The position numbers and the translations under genes were made by a program. From the NCBI GenBank assembly GCA_964491515.1, contig CAZBGQ010000015.1:1-38808 (forward strand): a stretch of DNA of 38,808 nucleotides, given 5' to 3'. Of the stretch, positions 8,917 to 16,053 are shown piece after piece. The stretch comes from CAZBGQ01 sp964491515. Its GTDB lineage: Bacteria > Patescibacteriota > Gracilibacteria > UBA1369 > UBA12473. The stretch's first letter is position 1. The number at the start of each line of letters is the position of its first letter. Below the pieces are notes generated by a model. That model saw only the letters and a program-made list of their open reading frames with translations. It ran no database searches and was not told the origin of the DNA.

Positions 8917-8976
8917 ATGTAACGAGTCAAAAACAAGGGGTGAAACTCAGGGAGGGGGTTTCATTCCTTGTTTTTG
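8899..8976 (+). ncRNA. Candidate short RNA ending in a 19-bp hairpin
   Basis: The promoter at 8865-8892 would make a transcript whose bases 8928-8946 pair with 8958-8976 (19 bp including two G-U pairs, 11-nt G-rich loop). The inner half is GC-rich and the distal arm is U-rich (CCTTGTTTTTG), so the hairpin can act as an intrinsic terminator, giving an RNA of about 78 nt. No open frame of note lies inside. Alternatively this is just a leader upstream of the lipoprotein gene at 9171. The rest of 8977-9170 shows only the repeated motif at 9011-9058. Confidence 0.35.
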
Positions 8977-9010
8977 ATTGGGGAGACAAATAGTAGTCAG
9001 CATTTATTCA

Positions 9011-9058
9011 CATTTCGGTCACGTTCTCGAAAGGTTTTTGTCATGCTCCTTTGTTAGC
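9011..9058 (+). repeat. Copy A of a diverged intergenic motif
   Basis: Aligns without gaps to 10567-10614. Both begin CATTTCG, share TCA, then an identical 11-mer TTTTTGTCATG, and later TTG-x-TAG. Both copies lie outside genes. Function unknown; TTGTCA inside the shared core could be a -35 element. Confidence 0.35.
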
Positions 9059-9170
9059 GTGTAGCTTCTTCGAGTGTGCCGGTTTTCACGAAATCTTCGT
9101 GGCGAATAGGCGTCCGAAGTGAACATTGAAAGTCTGTACAATCAATGCGTACAAGCGCAGAAAAGGATGA

Positions 9171-9695
9171 ATGATGGGAAACCTCTCTTTTTACTTCACC
9201 CGGATCATGGTGTCCATGCTGCTGGTGTTTTTCATCGGATGCAGCGAGACCGGTCTCCAGCGCATCGAGCCGGTAGATTCCCCAAGGGGCGACATCACGG
9301 AACTGTTGGTTCAGGAATTTCGGGACTGCAGCCAGGTTCTCCAGGACTACTACTGGTACGAAAACCATCAGTTCGGGGTGGTTGTCATGTACGGTGGCTG
9401 CCTGGTCGAGGACTTCGCCGCCTACATGGTCATCGAGCACGAGTTCTGGGCCATGGACGCAGTTCCGGTTCAAGCGACCTACGAAACGCAGAACGGTGAT
9501 GTGCTCACGGCCGATGCCTGGAAGTACACGCTCGACTTCTGGTACAACCCAGTGGACATCGAGATCGAAGTCATTCCTCACATGGACGACATCGTTTTGG
9601 GCATTCACGAGTTCAAGCTCAACTGCGTGGACGACGATCAGCTCGAGTGCGATGTGGAGTACCTCGGACCGATCAACACGCAGGATTTCGAGTAG
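9171..9695 (+). CDS. Putative lipoprotein of foreign base composition
   Basis: I do not recognise a family. The 174-residue product has a basic/hydrophobic N-terminus and a lipobox-like FIGC at residues 21-24 after VSMLLVF, so it is probably exported and lipidated at C24. The mature part is acidic and rich in aromatic residues, with few lysines. AAGGA at 9163-9167 precedes the tandem ATGATG start. Base use differs sharply from the neighbours: codon third positions are mostly G or C, and sampled 60-base lines are 58-67% GC. A long minus-strand frame (9054-9800) covers the same DNA but is a shadow made possible by that composition; the signal peptide and ribosome-binding site favour the plus strand. 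Likely recent acquisition. Confidence 0.6.
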   Translation: MMGNLSFYFTRIMVSMLLVFFIGCSETGLQRIEPVDSPRGDITELLVQEFRDCSQVLQDYYWYENHQFGVVVMYGGCLVEDFAAYMVIEHEFWAMDAVPVQATYETQNGDVLTADAWKYTLDFWYNPVDIEIEVIPHMDDIVLGIHEFKLNCVDDDQLECDVEYLGPINTQDFE

Positions 9696-9712
9696 GAGGT
9701 GAAAGGGACATA

Positions 9713-9747
9713 AGGAAAGGAGTGTTGCTTCGGCTCGCTCCTTTCCT
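9713..9747. terminator. Hairpin downstream of the lipoprotein gene
   Basis: AGGAAAGGAG (9713-9722) pairs with CTCCTTTCCT (9738-9747), extendable inward by two more pairs. It lies 18 bp after the lipoprotein stop. No U-tract follows on either strand, so termination ability is uncertain. Confidence 0.35.
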
Positions 9748-9854
9748 CCCTCCCTTAATGATTGTGCAGGCTTTCTTAGATGGATTAAAAGCGAGAACAA
9801 GAGGAGTTACGCCCTGCGAATTCTTCCCTCCCTCCTCCAAATCTACAGACTTTC

Positions 9855-9863
9855 TGGTATACT
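9855..9863 (+). promoter_or_regulatory. Extended -10 promoter of rsmI
   Basis: TGG plus TATACT; the -10 ends 6 nt before the rsmI ATG at 9870, the same geometry as upstream of the gene at 4698, predicting a leaderless mRNA. Confidence 0.5.
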
Positions 9864-9869
9864 CTCGGC

Positions 9870-10529
9870 ATGCTTTCAATCGTTTCAACCCCTATTGGGA
9901 ATCTCGAGGACATTACACTTCGTGCTATTCGTACGCTCAAAGAAGCGGATTTAATCGCGGCCGAAGACACACGGCATACTGGAAGGTTACTAAAGCATTT
10001 TGAGGTAACGACGCCACAAATCAGTTTCCATTCTCACAGCGGACTGGCCAAGCTCGATAAAATCTTGGGAGCTCTTCATGATGGAAAACACGTGGCACTT
10101 GTGTCTGACGCAGGAACTCCTGGTATTTCTGACCCTGGTTATCTTCTCATTCGTCGTGCCATAGAGGAAGAAATTCAAGTTGTGCCAATTCCTGGTGCTA
10201 GTGCCTGCTTGGCGGCGTTAGTCGTCTCAGGCCTTCCCATGGATAAGTTTGTTTACATCGGATTCCTTCCATTTAAAAAGGGAAGAAAAACGCTAATGGA
10301 AAAGCTTTTAAGCGAGGAGCGAACAATTATTTTGTACGAGTCTCCTCATCGCATTCACAAAACTCTCACTCAACTCAACGAGGCTGGATTTAGTGGACAT
10401 CAGCTTGTGATTGCGCGCGAATTGACCAAGCTCCACGAGACTCTTTATCGTGGCACCGTGGCTGAACTCAACGAAACACTCAAAAATGAAACATTGAAGG
10501 GTGAAATGGTGTTGCTGCTCCATTCCTGA
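9870..10529 (+). CDS. rsmI: 16S rRNA (cytidine-1402-2'-O)-methyltransferase
   Basis: Uses S-adenosylmethionine to 2'-O-methylate C1402 in the decoding centre of 16S rRNA. The 219-residue product shows the tetrapyrrole-methylase fold signatures of RsmI: STPIGNLEDITLRA at the N-terminus, AAEDTRHTGRLL, VSDAGTPGISDPG near residue 80, and LYESPHRIHKTL in the second half. It is shorter than the E. coli enzyme, lacking much of the C-terminal extension. It is monocistronic between the foreign-looking lipoprotein gene and leuS (convergent), and ends in TGA. Confidence 0.93.
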   Translation: MLSIVSTPIGNLEDITLRAIRTLKEADLIAAEDTRHTGRLLKHFEVTTPQISFHSHSGLAKLDKILGALHDGKHVALVSDAGTPGISDPGYLLIRRAIEEEIQVVPIPGASACLAALVVSGLPMDKFVYIGFLPFKKGRKTLMEKLLSEERTIILYESPHRIHKTLTQLNEAGFSGHQLVIARELTKLHETLYRGTVAELNETLKNETLKGEMVLLLHS

Positions 10530-10566
10530 AAATGTTCAAAACTCGCGTGATTGTGCACTAAAAGGC

Positions 10567-10614
10567 CATTTCGTTCATATCTTTGTTAAGTTTTTGTCAT
10601 GTCATCTTGCTAGG
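10567..10614 (+). repeat. Copy B of the diverged intergenic motif
   Basis: Partner of 9011-9058, sharing CATTTCG and the identical core TTTTTGTCATG. It sits in the 190-bp gap between the convergent genes rsmI and leuS, where no gene promoter is needed. The sequence after it (10615-10710) is GC-richer, with CGAGG/CCTCG and TTGT/ACAA complementarities, and could be a structured RNA or a remnant of an inserted segment. Confidence 0.35.
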
Positions 10615-10719
10615 GTTGTCACGAACAACAAGGAGTTCTCAAAAGCGAGGCGATGCGGCTGCCCCACACCTCCCAAATAAATGCTGGACCCGCTCCTCGA
10701 TATGAGAGCTCCTTGAATC

Positions 10720-13134
10720 TTATTTCACTACAAAGTTAACCAATCTTCCCGGCACTACAATTTCTTTTACAATGGTTTTTCCTTCGAGGAATTTCTTAGC
10801 ATTCTCTTGCATACGTGCAAGCTTAAGAGCGTCTTCTTTCGAGATATCTGCAGCAGCTTCAACTGTGGCACGCAGCTTTCCATTCACTTGAATCACCAAT
10901 TGAATCATGGTTGATACGGTATATTTATCCTCGTATTTTGGCCATTTTTGATCAATGACAGAAACCCATTTGGAGTCGGAAGGAGCGATTCCGGTGATCG
11001 AGGTCCATAATTCCTCTGATAGGTGAGGAGCAATCGGAGCAAGCAGTCTAATGATCTTCTTCTTTGCTTTAGAGTCCAATCCTTCTTTCACCGCTTCATT
11101 CATGAACTCCATGAGTGCAGCAAGCGCCGTATTGAAGTGCATTTTTTCAATATCTTGTGTGACTTTTTTGATGGTGCGATGCAGGCGACAGTTCATGTCC
11201 GGAGACAGTTTCGTGAGCGTTGGGCCTTGAATAACTTTCCAGATTTTTTGAACAAAACGTGCCACGCCAGTAATGCCCTTATCATTCCAATCTCCACCTT
11301 GTGTGAACGGTCCCATGAACATGAGGTACATACGAAACACATCACTCCCATAGTTATCGACAAAACTATCTGGGCTGACCACATTGCCCTTAGATTTAGA
11401 CATTTTTGAACCATCTTTGGTCACCATTCCTTGATGGACCAGACGCTTGAAAGGTTCTTTGAAAGGAATGAGCCCTGCATCAAACAACATTTGATTCACA
11501 AATCGAGCATACAAAAGGTGCATGCACGCATGTTCAGGTCCTCCAATATACATATCGACAGGTCCCCATTTCTTAAGAACGTCCTTATCAAAAGGAGCCT
11601 TCTCCAAATTCGCACATGGATATCTCAAGAAATACCAACTTGAACACACAAAAGTATCCATCGTATCAGGTTCGCGCGTGGCCGGCCCCTTACAAGTAGG
11701 GCATTTGGTATTCATGAAGGAAGCGCTTGTTGCCAGTGGTGCTTTCCCTTTGGGCTTATACTCTTTTACTCGAGGAAGAACGACCGGTAGATCCTTTTCA
11801 GGAACAAGTACTTCTCCGCATTTTTCACAGTTAATGACAGGGATGGGAGCTCCCCAATAACGCTGACGAGAAATTAGCCAGTCACGAAGGCGATAATTGG
11901 TGGTTTTTCGTCCAAATCCTTGCTTTTCTATCCAATCTGACATCTTTGGCAACGCCTTGCGGTTATTCATCCCGCTAAATTCACCTGAATCAAACAAAAT
12001 ACCGTCCGCAGTGTGAGCTTCCTTAGCTCCTTTGGGGGTAGTGATCTTTCCATCTTCAGAGATAACAAACTTAAGAGGAATTTTGTATTTTCGTGCGAAT
12101 TCAAAGTCACGTTGATCATGAGCATCTGCCATTACCACGCCAGTCCCATACATCAACGCGAAATTGGCAATATAAACGGGGATTTTCTCTCCATTTACAG
12201 GGTTGATAACGTATTTCCCCACAAAGGCTCCTAGTTTATCTAGTCCTCCTTCGGAGGTTCGTTCAATATCTGTTTGCTTCTTGATTTCGGCAGAAACATC
12301 CTTCACTTTCTGAGCATATTTGGTTCCTTTGATCACCTCTTTTACCCAAGGATGTTCTGGGGCAATCACCATAAAGGTCACACTATAAATCGTATCAGGA
12401 CGAGTCGTATAACAGGTTAAAACCTCGTCGCTGTCCTCTAGTTTGAAATCGATTTCCACACCCGTACTTTTTCCAATCCAATTTTTCTGCATGGTGACCG
12501 TCTTTTCTGGCCAGTCCAAATCAGTGTAATCCAGCAATTTTTCCGCATAATCTGTGATTTTCCAGAACCACTGGGCTAAGTTTTTCTTGGTCACTTCAGA
12601 TTTGCAACGTTCACAAATACCATCTTGAACCTGTTCGTTAGCCAAAACAGTTTTGCAACCAGGACACCAGTTAACAGGAGATTTTTTCTTGTAAGCCAAT
12701 CCACGTTTATACATTTGTAAAAACAGCCATTGGGTCCATTTATAGTAGTCCTCTCCGCTGGTATTCACCATTTGTGACCAGTCGTACATGGCTCCAATTG
12801 CTTTGAACTGCTTCACCATGGTCTTTACATTGGTTGCGATACTAGCTTTAGGTGCAATACCCGTTTTTATAGCGTAATTTTCCGCAGGAAGCCCAAACGC
12901 ATCAAAACCCATAGGTTCGAACACATTATAGCCATTCATGCGCATATAGCGGCCCCACGAGTCCGCAGGGGCGAAGTTATACCAATGTCCGATATGCAAC
13001 TTGTCTCCCGATGGATAGGGAAACATCACAAGATTGTAGTAAGGCTTGCGTCGAGAGGTCAGGTCGATGTCATACAGTTTCTTCTTTTCCCAGACCTTTT
13101 GCCATTTTTTCTCAACCTTGGATGGCTCGTACAT
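10720..13134 (-). CDS. leuS: Leucyl-tRNA synthetase
   Basis: Class I synthetase charging tRNA-Leu. The 804-residue product contains the HIGH motif (KLHIGHWYNF, about residue 46), two zinc-knuckle pairs (CPGC and CERC), the CP1 editing domain with TTRPDT and HDQRD, a second Cys-x2-Cys pair (NCEKC), KMSKS in SKMSKSKGN, and the anticodon-binding and C-terminal domains. It is about 50 residues shorter than E. coli LeuRS. In the editing pocket the loop before HDQRD reads GVVMADAHDQRD, two residues shorter than the usual VMAVPxHDQRD. Frame extends 22 codons upstream, but MYEPSKVEKKWQKVWEKK is the normal start. An extended -10 lies about 25 nt before it. Confidence 0.96.
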   Translation of the reverse strand: MYEPSKVEKKWQKVWEKKKLYDIDLTSRRKPYYNLVMFPYPSGDKLHIGHWYNFAPADSWGRYMRMNGYNVFEPMGFDAFGLPAENYAIKTGIAPKASIATNVKTMVKQFKAIGAMYDWSQMVNTSGEDYYKWTQWLFLQMYKRGLAYKKKSPVNWCPGCKTVLANEQVQDGICERCKSEVTKKNLAQWFWKITDYAEKLLDYTDLDWPEKTVTMQKNWIGKSTGVEIDFKLEDSDEVLTCYTTRPDTIYSVTFMVIAPEHPWVKEVIKGTKYAQKVKDVSAEIKKQTDIERTSEGGLDKLGAFVGKYVINPVNGEKIPVYIANFALMYGTGVVMADAHDQRDFEFARKYKIPLKFVISEDGKITTPKGAKEAHTADGILFDSGEFSGMNNRKALPKMSDWIEKQGFGRKTTNYRLRDWLISRQRYWGAPIPVINCEKCGEVLVPEKDLPVVLPRVKEYKPKGKAPLATSASFMNTKCPTCKGPATREPDTMDTFVCSSWYFLRYPCANLEKAPFDKDVLKKWGPVDMYIGGPEHACMHLLYARFVNQMLFDAGLIPFKEPFKRLVHQGMVTKDGSKMSKSKGNVVSPDSFVDNYGSDVFRMYLMFMGPFTQGGDWNDKGITGVARFVQKIWKVIQGPTLTKLSPDMNCRLHRTIKKVTQDIEKMHFNTALAALMEFMNEAVKEGLDSKAKKKIIRLLAPIAPHLSEELWTSITGIAPSDSKWVSVIDQKWPKYEDKYTVSTMIQLVIQVNGKLRATVEAAADISKEDALKLARMQENAKKFLEGKTIVKEIVVPGRLVNFVVK

Positions 13135-13158
13135 GAATAAGCAGGTTAAATCCCGCCT

Positions 13159-13167
13159 ATTATACCA
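13159..13167 (-). promoter_or_regulatory. Extended -10 promoter of leuS
   Basis: On the minus strand TGG is followed by TATAAT, ending 24 nt before the leuS ATG. The 24-nt leader contains no clear Shine-Dalgarno. Confidence 0.55.
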
Positions 13168-13187
13168 GATAAATGATAGAATCGAAG

Positions 13188-14018
13188 CTAGCTTTTGCAT
13201 GCTTCTTCTTTGGCGTCAGCTACACGTCCTCGTGCTCCAACTAGCATTTCGCTAGCAAATACACGCATAGCTCTTTCTTGAACGGAGGTAGGATCATCAC
13301 CTTGGTCAGGATTTACAGCGTGACCCACCTTTCGAATTAGTAGTAATGCCTCTCCCAAGGGTCCTGCCAAAACTGCATCCAATTGAGCTCGTAGTCTTCC
13401 TAATTCTCCCTGGAGTTCATCTCTAACCTGCTCAGGTCGTGGATCTTGTGGGCGCATAATATCCGACAATGCGGTCAAAGCTTCTAAGGTCAGTCGTTCT
13501 TCTGGCCCAAGATAAAGATCCAAGGCAAAATCCTCTTCGCCTATTAGAACCACACGTAATTGAGGTGCAACGCCTAGAGCTCCAAGTCGATCAATCACTG
13601 GAACCATCTGATCTGGAGATAAGCGTATAGGAGTAGCAGAGGCCATTTGCTCCCATTGTTGCATTTGAGTATTGTCCCCCGTATATATGTTATATCCGAT
13701 CTGAACAGTTTGATCTTCGCTTTCTCTTAGCCCTTCACAACGCGCATCAGTAAAGTCTACTTCACGGTTTCCTACTAGAATCATTAAAGGGGTACGGGGA
13801 TTTTCACGGAGTGTCGCAATATAATCCATAAGTATAGGCCCAGGAGGCTCGACCCCCACAGGTTCACCTTCAGGGAAAAACGTGACGGATACATCAGCGC
13901 CTTGGCCAAGGCCCAAGCTTCGAAGCCATGCTCCTGCCTTGTCAGCCGGAGAGAGAGTTGGAGTGGTTGTTACCTCTGGAGTATCAGGGTGTGGTGTCGG
14001 AGTAGATGGAGTAGGCAT
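13188..14018 (-). CDS. Unrecognised soluble protein with Pro/Thr-rich N-terminus
   Basis: No family recognised. The 276-residue product starts with about 25 residues of Pro/Thr (MPTPSTPTPHPDTPEVTTTP), likely disordered, followed by a predicted globular part with no signal peptide or membrane segment. Several beta-strand-like stretches occur (LMILVGNREVDF, LRVVLIGEEDFALDLYL), then an acidic/leucine-rich helical region (about 190-240) and a final Arg/Glu-rich helix. The start ATG at 14018 is supported by an excellent promoter 26-53 nt upstream. Similar style (low-complexity segment plus helical body, TTGACA promoter) is shared with the genes at 32591 and 37350, although I see no clear sequence similarity between them. 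Confidence 0.7.
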   Translation of the reverse strand: MPTPSTPTPHPDTPEVTTTPTLSPADKAGAWLRSLGLGQGADVSVTFFPEGEPVGVEPPGPILMDYIATLRENPRTPLMILVGNREVDFTDARCEGLRESEDQTVQIGYNIYTGDNTQMQQWEQMASATPIRLSPDQMVPVIDRLGALGVAPQLRVVLIGEEDFALDLYLGPEERLTLEALTALSDIMRPQDPRPEQVRDELQGELGRLRAQLDAVLAGPLGEALLLIRKVGHAVNPDQGDDPTSVQERAMRVFASEMLVGARGRVADAKEEACKS

Positions 14019-14043
14019 ATATAGAATTTAAAGGGTGGGGGTA

Positions 14044-14071
14044 ACTATATATGTTTTTCGGGAAATGTCAA
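14044..14071 (-). promoter_or_regulatory. Strong promoter for the 13188-14018 gene
   Basis: Minus strand TTGACA (14071-14066), 16-bp spacer, TATAGT (14049-14044). Predicted start about 14037, giving a leader of roughly 20 nt. Confidence 0.7.
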
Positions 14072-14160
14072 GTCTGCCGACTAGGATTCTAGTCCAGGGT
14101 GAACGCTCTAGAGAATAAGAGCCCTCCAGTGAGAGAGGAAGATCTTAACTTATTGTTTCC

Positions 14161-14238
14161 TTAATCTTCCCACATATCTTCATCTCGTTCGGCGCCACCG
14201 ATTGGAGGCCCTAAAATACTTCCTAAAAAGTCGCTCAT
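14161..14238 (-). CDS. Possible 25-residue microprotein
   Basis: ATG at 14238 opens a frame of 25 codons ending in TAA: MSDFLGSILGPPIGG then an acidic tail AERDEDMWED. It starts 11 nt after the stop of the 61-residue membrane protein upstream, so the two may be cotranscribed. Hydrophobic Gly/Pro head with acidic tail resembles small peptides, but there is no independent support. Confidence 0.35.
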   Translation of the reverse strand: MSDFLGSILGPPIGGAERDEDMWED

Positions 14239-14249
14239 ACGAGTAAGAG

Positions 14250-14435
14250 TTAGTGCCCACCTAGGTAAGGAAGCTGTTCTTTACTGTGTTTGAGTAAATC
14301 CAAAGACAAATCATCCGAAACCACCAGGTTATCTCCCATAACAAGTAGGCCTATGGAGAGGCTGATGAGGAAGATGGAGGCCACTAGAATCGCAAGTTTA
14401 ACGCGTGGGTCCAAGTTTTCTAGGTAGTTTGTCAT
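14250..14435 (-). CDS. Small single-pass membrane protein
   Basis: A 61-residue protein with one transmembrane helix (about residues 13-37, VKLAILVASIFLISLSIGLLVMG) after a short positively charged start (NLDPRVK) and a 24-residue polar tail. By the positive-inside rule the N-terminus is cytoplasmic. No family recognised. It lies divergent from the cyclic-nucleotide-binding gene across a 151-bp AT-rich gap and may pair with the 25-codon frame right after it. Confidence 0.55.
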   Translation of the reverse strand: MTNYLENLDPRVKLAILVASIFLISLSIGLLVMGDNLVVSDDLSLDLLKHSKEQLPYLGGH

Positions 14436-14543
14436 TGAGTTTTTGTTTTAAGAAAGCCGTTTTTTGAAGCTCTCATATAAAATAATAAAACATTTTAACC
14501 CAAAAGTCAATAGGAACCAGGCTCAAAAAGTCCAGATTGTCAC

Positions 14544-14549
14544 TATAAT
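14544..14549 (+). promoter_or_regulatory. -10 box upstream of the cNMP-binding gene
   Basis: Perfect TATAAT, 37 nt before the ATG at 14587. No good -35 at the expected distance. Confidence 0.4.
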
Positions 14550-14586
14550 AAACGCAATTAGGTACTTTTATTTAAACTCATAATCC

Positions 14587-15027
14587 ATGGACAACCTCTC
14601 AATCCTTCCTATCCTCAAGAAAATTCCTCTTTTCACGGAACTTAATGAGGAAGATCATTCAGAAATTATCAAGAAGATAAGATTGGAATACTATCCACCA
14701 GATCATCAACTATTTGGGCAGGGAGGACTAGGGGACTGTCTTTACATTATCAAGAAGGGGGCGGTAAAGATTTTCCATCCAGCCAATGAGGAGACTCCAG
14801 TTGCGCTGTTGGGACCGAATGACTTTTTTGGTGAAATGGCCTTGGTTGAAGACAAGCCACGCTCTGCCTCGGCAACCACACGAGATGAATGTGAAATTTT
14901 TATTTTAGAGAAAACGGATTTCTATGATTTGATTCTCAAAAATCAAGCCATGGCCAGTCGTATCAGTGAAGAATTTCTCGATCGCATTCAGGAAAATCAA
15001 CGCAAAGCAAATGAACCATTGACCTAG
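14587..15027 (+). CDS. Stand-alone cyclic-nucleotide-binding domain protein
   Basis: The 146-residue product is essentially one cNMP-binding beta-roll: ILKKIPLFTELNEEDHSEI at the start, LFGQGGLGDCLYIIKKGAVKIF in the core, and the phosphate-binding cassette FFGEMALVEDKPRSASATT near residues 79-97 with the Glu and Arg that contact the ligand. Unlike CRP/FNR proteins there is no C-terminal helix-turn-helix, so it is not itself a transcription factor. It may regulate a partner protein or sense a nucleotide. Its neighbour on the other strand is a membrane protein; no linked cyclase or kinase is in the window. Confidence 0.85.
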   Translation: MDNLSILPILKKIPLFTELNEEDHSEIIKKIRLEYYPPDHQLFGQGGLGDCLYIIKKGAVKIFHPANEETPVALLGPNDFFGEMALVEDKPRSASATTRDECEIFILEKTDFYDLILKNQAMASRISEEFLDRIQENQRKANEPLT

Positions 15028-15037
15028 GTTTGATAGG

Positions 15038-16015
15038 TCACTTGTCGTCATGTCCTGAAACCCATTGAGGAGACTCCTCCGTGGTATTTTCTCGTGCGCT
15101 GGTTTCTTCTTTTGCCGTTAATTCCAAGAAAGTAAAGACCCAAACAGAACTGGTAAAAACCTCCAGAATTCCGCCAAGATAGGCGGCAAAGTAAAGACCG
15201 ATTATTCCTATAATGATTCCCACAACCAGGCCAATTTTTGCAAGAGTGAAGGCAGCCAGTGCTGCAGTGGAGAGTACAATAACTGCCGGAATTAAAAGGA
15301 CAAGGAGAATATTAAGGAAAATACGAAGTGTAATAAGAACCATCAACATAAGCATGAGTAAGGTGTGTTGCCAGTGGCGAACTACCAAACGCACACTGCG
15401 CCCCATAGACTTAAGTACTTTTTCTCCGTCAATAATAATGAAATATTCTGAGTAGGTGAGGACAAGGACCAGTGCTAATGCAAATATTCCCACTAAGATA
15501 AAAGGAATTAGTAGTAGCTTGAAAATTTCAGGTCCCAAATTGCGAATAACGAACGATGCTAAGCTTAAAATTCCAAGCAAACTGAATGTTTTAATTGCCA
15601 GGCGATATTCAAATAACGGGAGAAAATGCAAAAATCCAAACGAAACTCCATCTACGGGTTTTACGGCTTGCCCATTTCGTTTGCGTGCGATCAATTGAAC
15701 CAGGGCTGCTTTGCAAAAAATGGGAAGAAATAAGTAGAACAGCACAATGATAGCTATCAGTATTATCATTAGAATTCCTAGGGATGCATTTTGAGAAATA
15801 AAATTTGAGCCAAATATCCACATTTCGTGAATAAAAGAGTCTCCTTGATATTCATGGAAAATAGGAGATTTCCAGAAAGACATGAATTGATACACCATGT
15901 AATAAATGCCCACTAGAAGGCCAATACACTCTGGTACAAAGGCATACCACCACATGAGACCCTTGTTTTGCTGGGTCAGTTGCCAAGCCTCTTTAATGAT
16001 GTTTTTATAATTCAT
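15038..16015 (-). CDS. Polytopic integral membrane protein
   Basis: A 325-residue protein with about six to eight hydrophobic segments, including paired helices separated by amphipathic regions (LGILMIILIAIIVLFYLFLPIF; LLIPFILVGIFALALVLVLTY; LIPAVIVLSTAALAAFTL; IGLVVGIIIGIIGLYFAAYL) and a polar, acidic C-terminal tail. The layout resembles the poorly characterised membrane proteins annotated as glycerophosphodiesterase-type membrane domain or DUF975-like, but I see no diagnostic motif. It starts 38 bp from the corA start and is transcribed divergently. Confidence 0.75.
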   Translation of the reverse strand: MNYKNIIKEAWQLTQQNKGLMWWYAFVPECIGLLVGIYYMVYQFMSFWKSPIFHEYQGDSFIHEMWIFGSNFISQNASLGILMIILIAIIVLFYLFLPIFCKAALVQLIARKRNGQAVKPVDGVSFGFLHFLPLFEYRLAIKTFSLLGILSLASFVIRNLGPEIFKLLLIPFILVGIFALALVLVLTYSEYFIIIDGEKVLKSMGRSVRLVVRHWQHTLLMLMLMVLITLRIFLNILLVLLIPAVIVLSTAALAAFTLAKIGLVVGIIIGIIGLYFAAYLGGILEVFTSSVWVFTFLELTAKEETSARENTTEESPQWVSGHDDK

Positions 16016-16037
16016 GCGTGAATTTTATCAAAAAATA

Positions 16038-16046
16038 TGGTAAAAT
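16038..16046 (+). promoter_or_regulatory. Extended -10 promoter of corA
   Basis: TGG plus TAAAAT, the -10 ending 7 nt before ATG 16054, again giving a near-leaderless geometry. It makes the alternative GTG start at 16018 unlikely, because that lies upstream of the predicted transcription start. Confidence 0.5.
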
Positions 16047-16053
16047 AACAGAG

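Noticed and set aside
9054..9800. 248-codon minus-strand frame opposite the lipoprotein gene
   Set aside because: No start signal or domain; the open frame follows from high GC. The plus strand has a lipobox and a Shine-Dalgarno.
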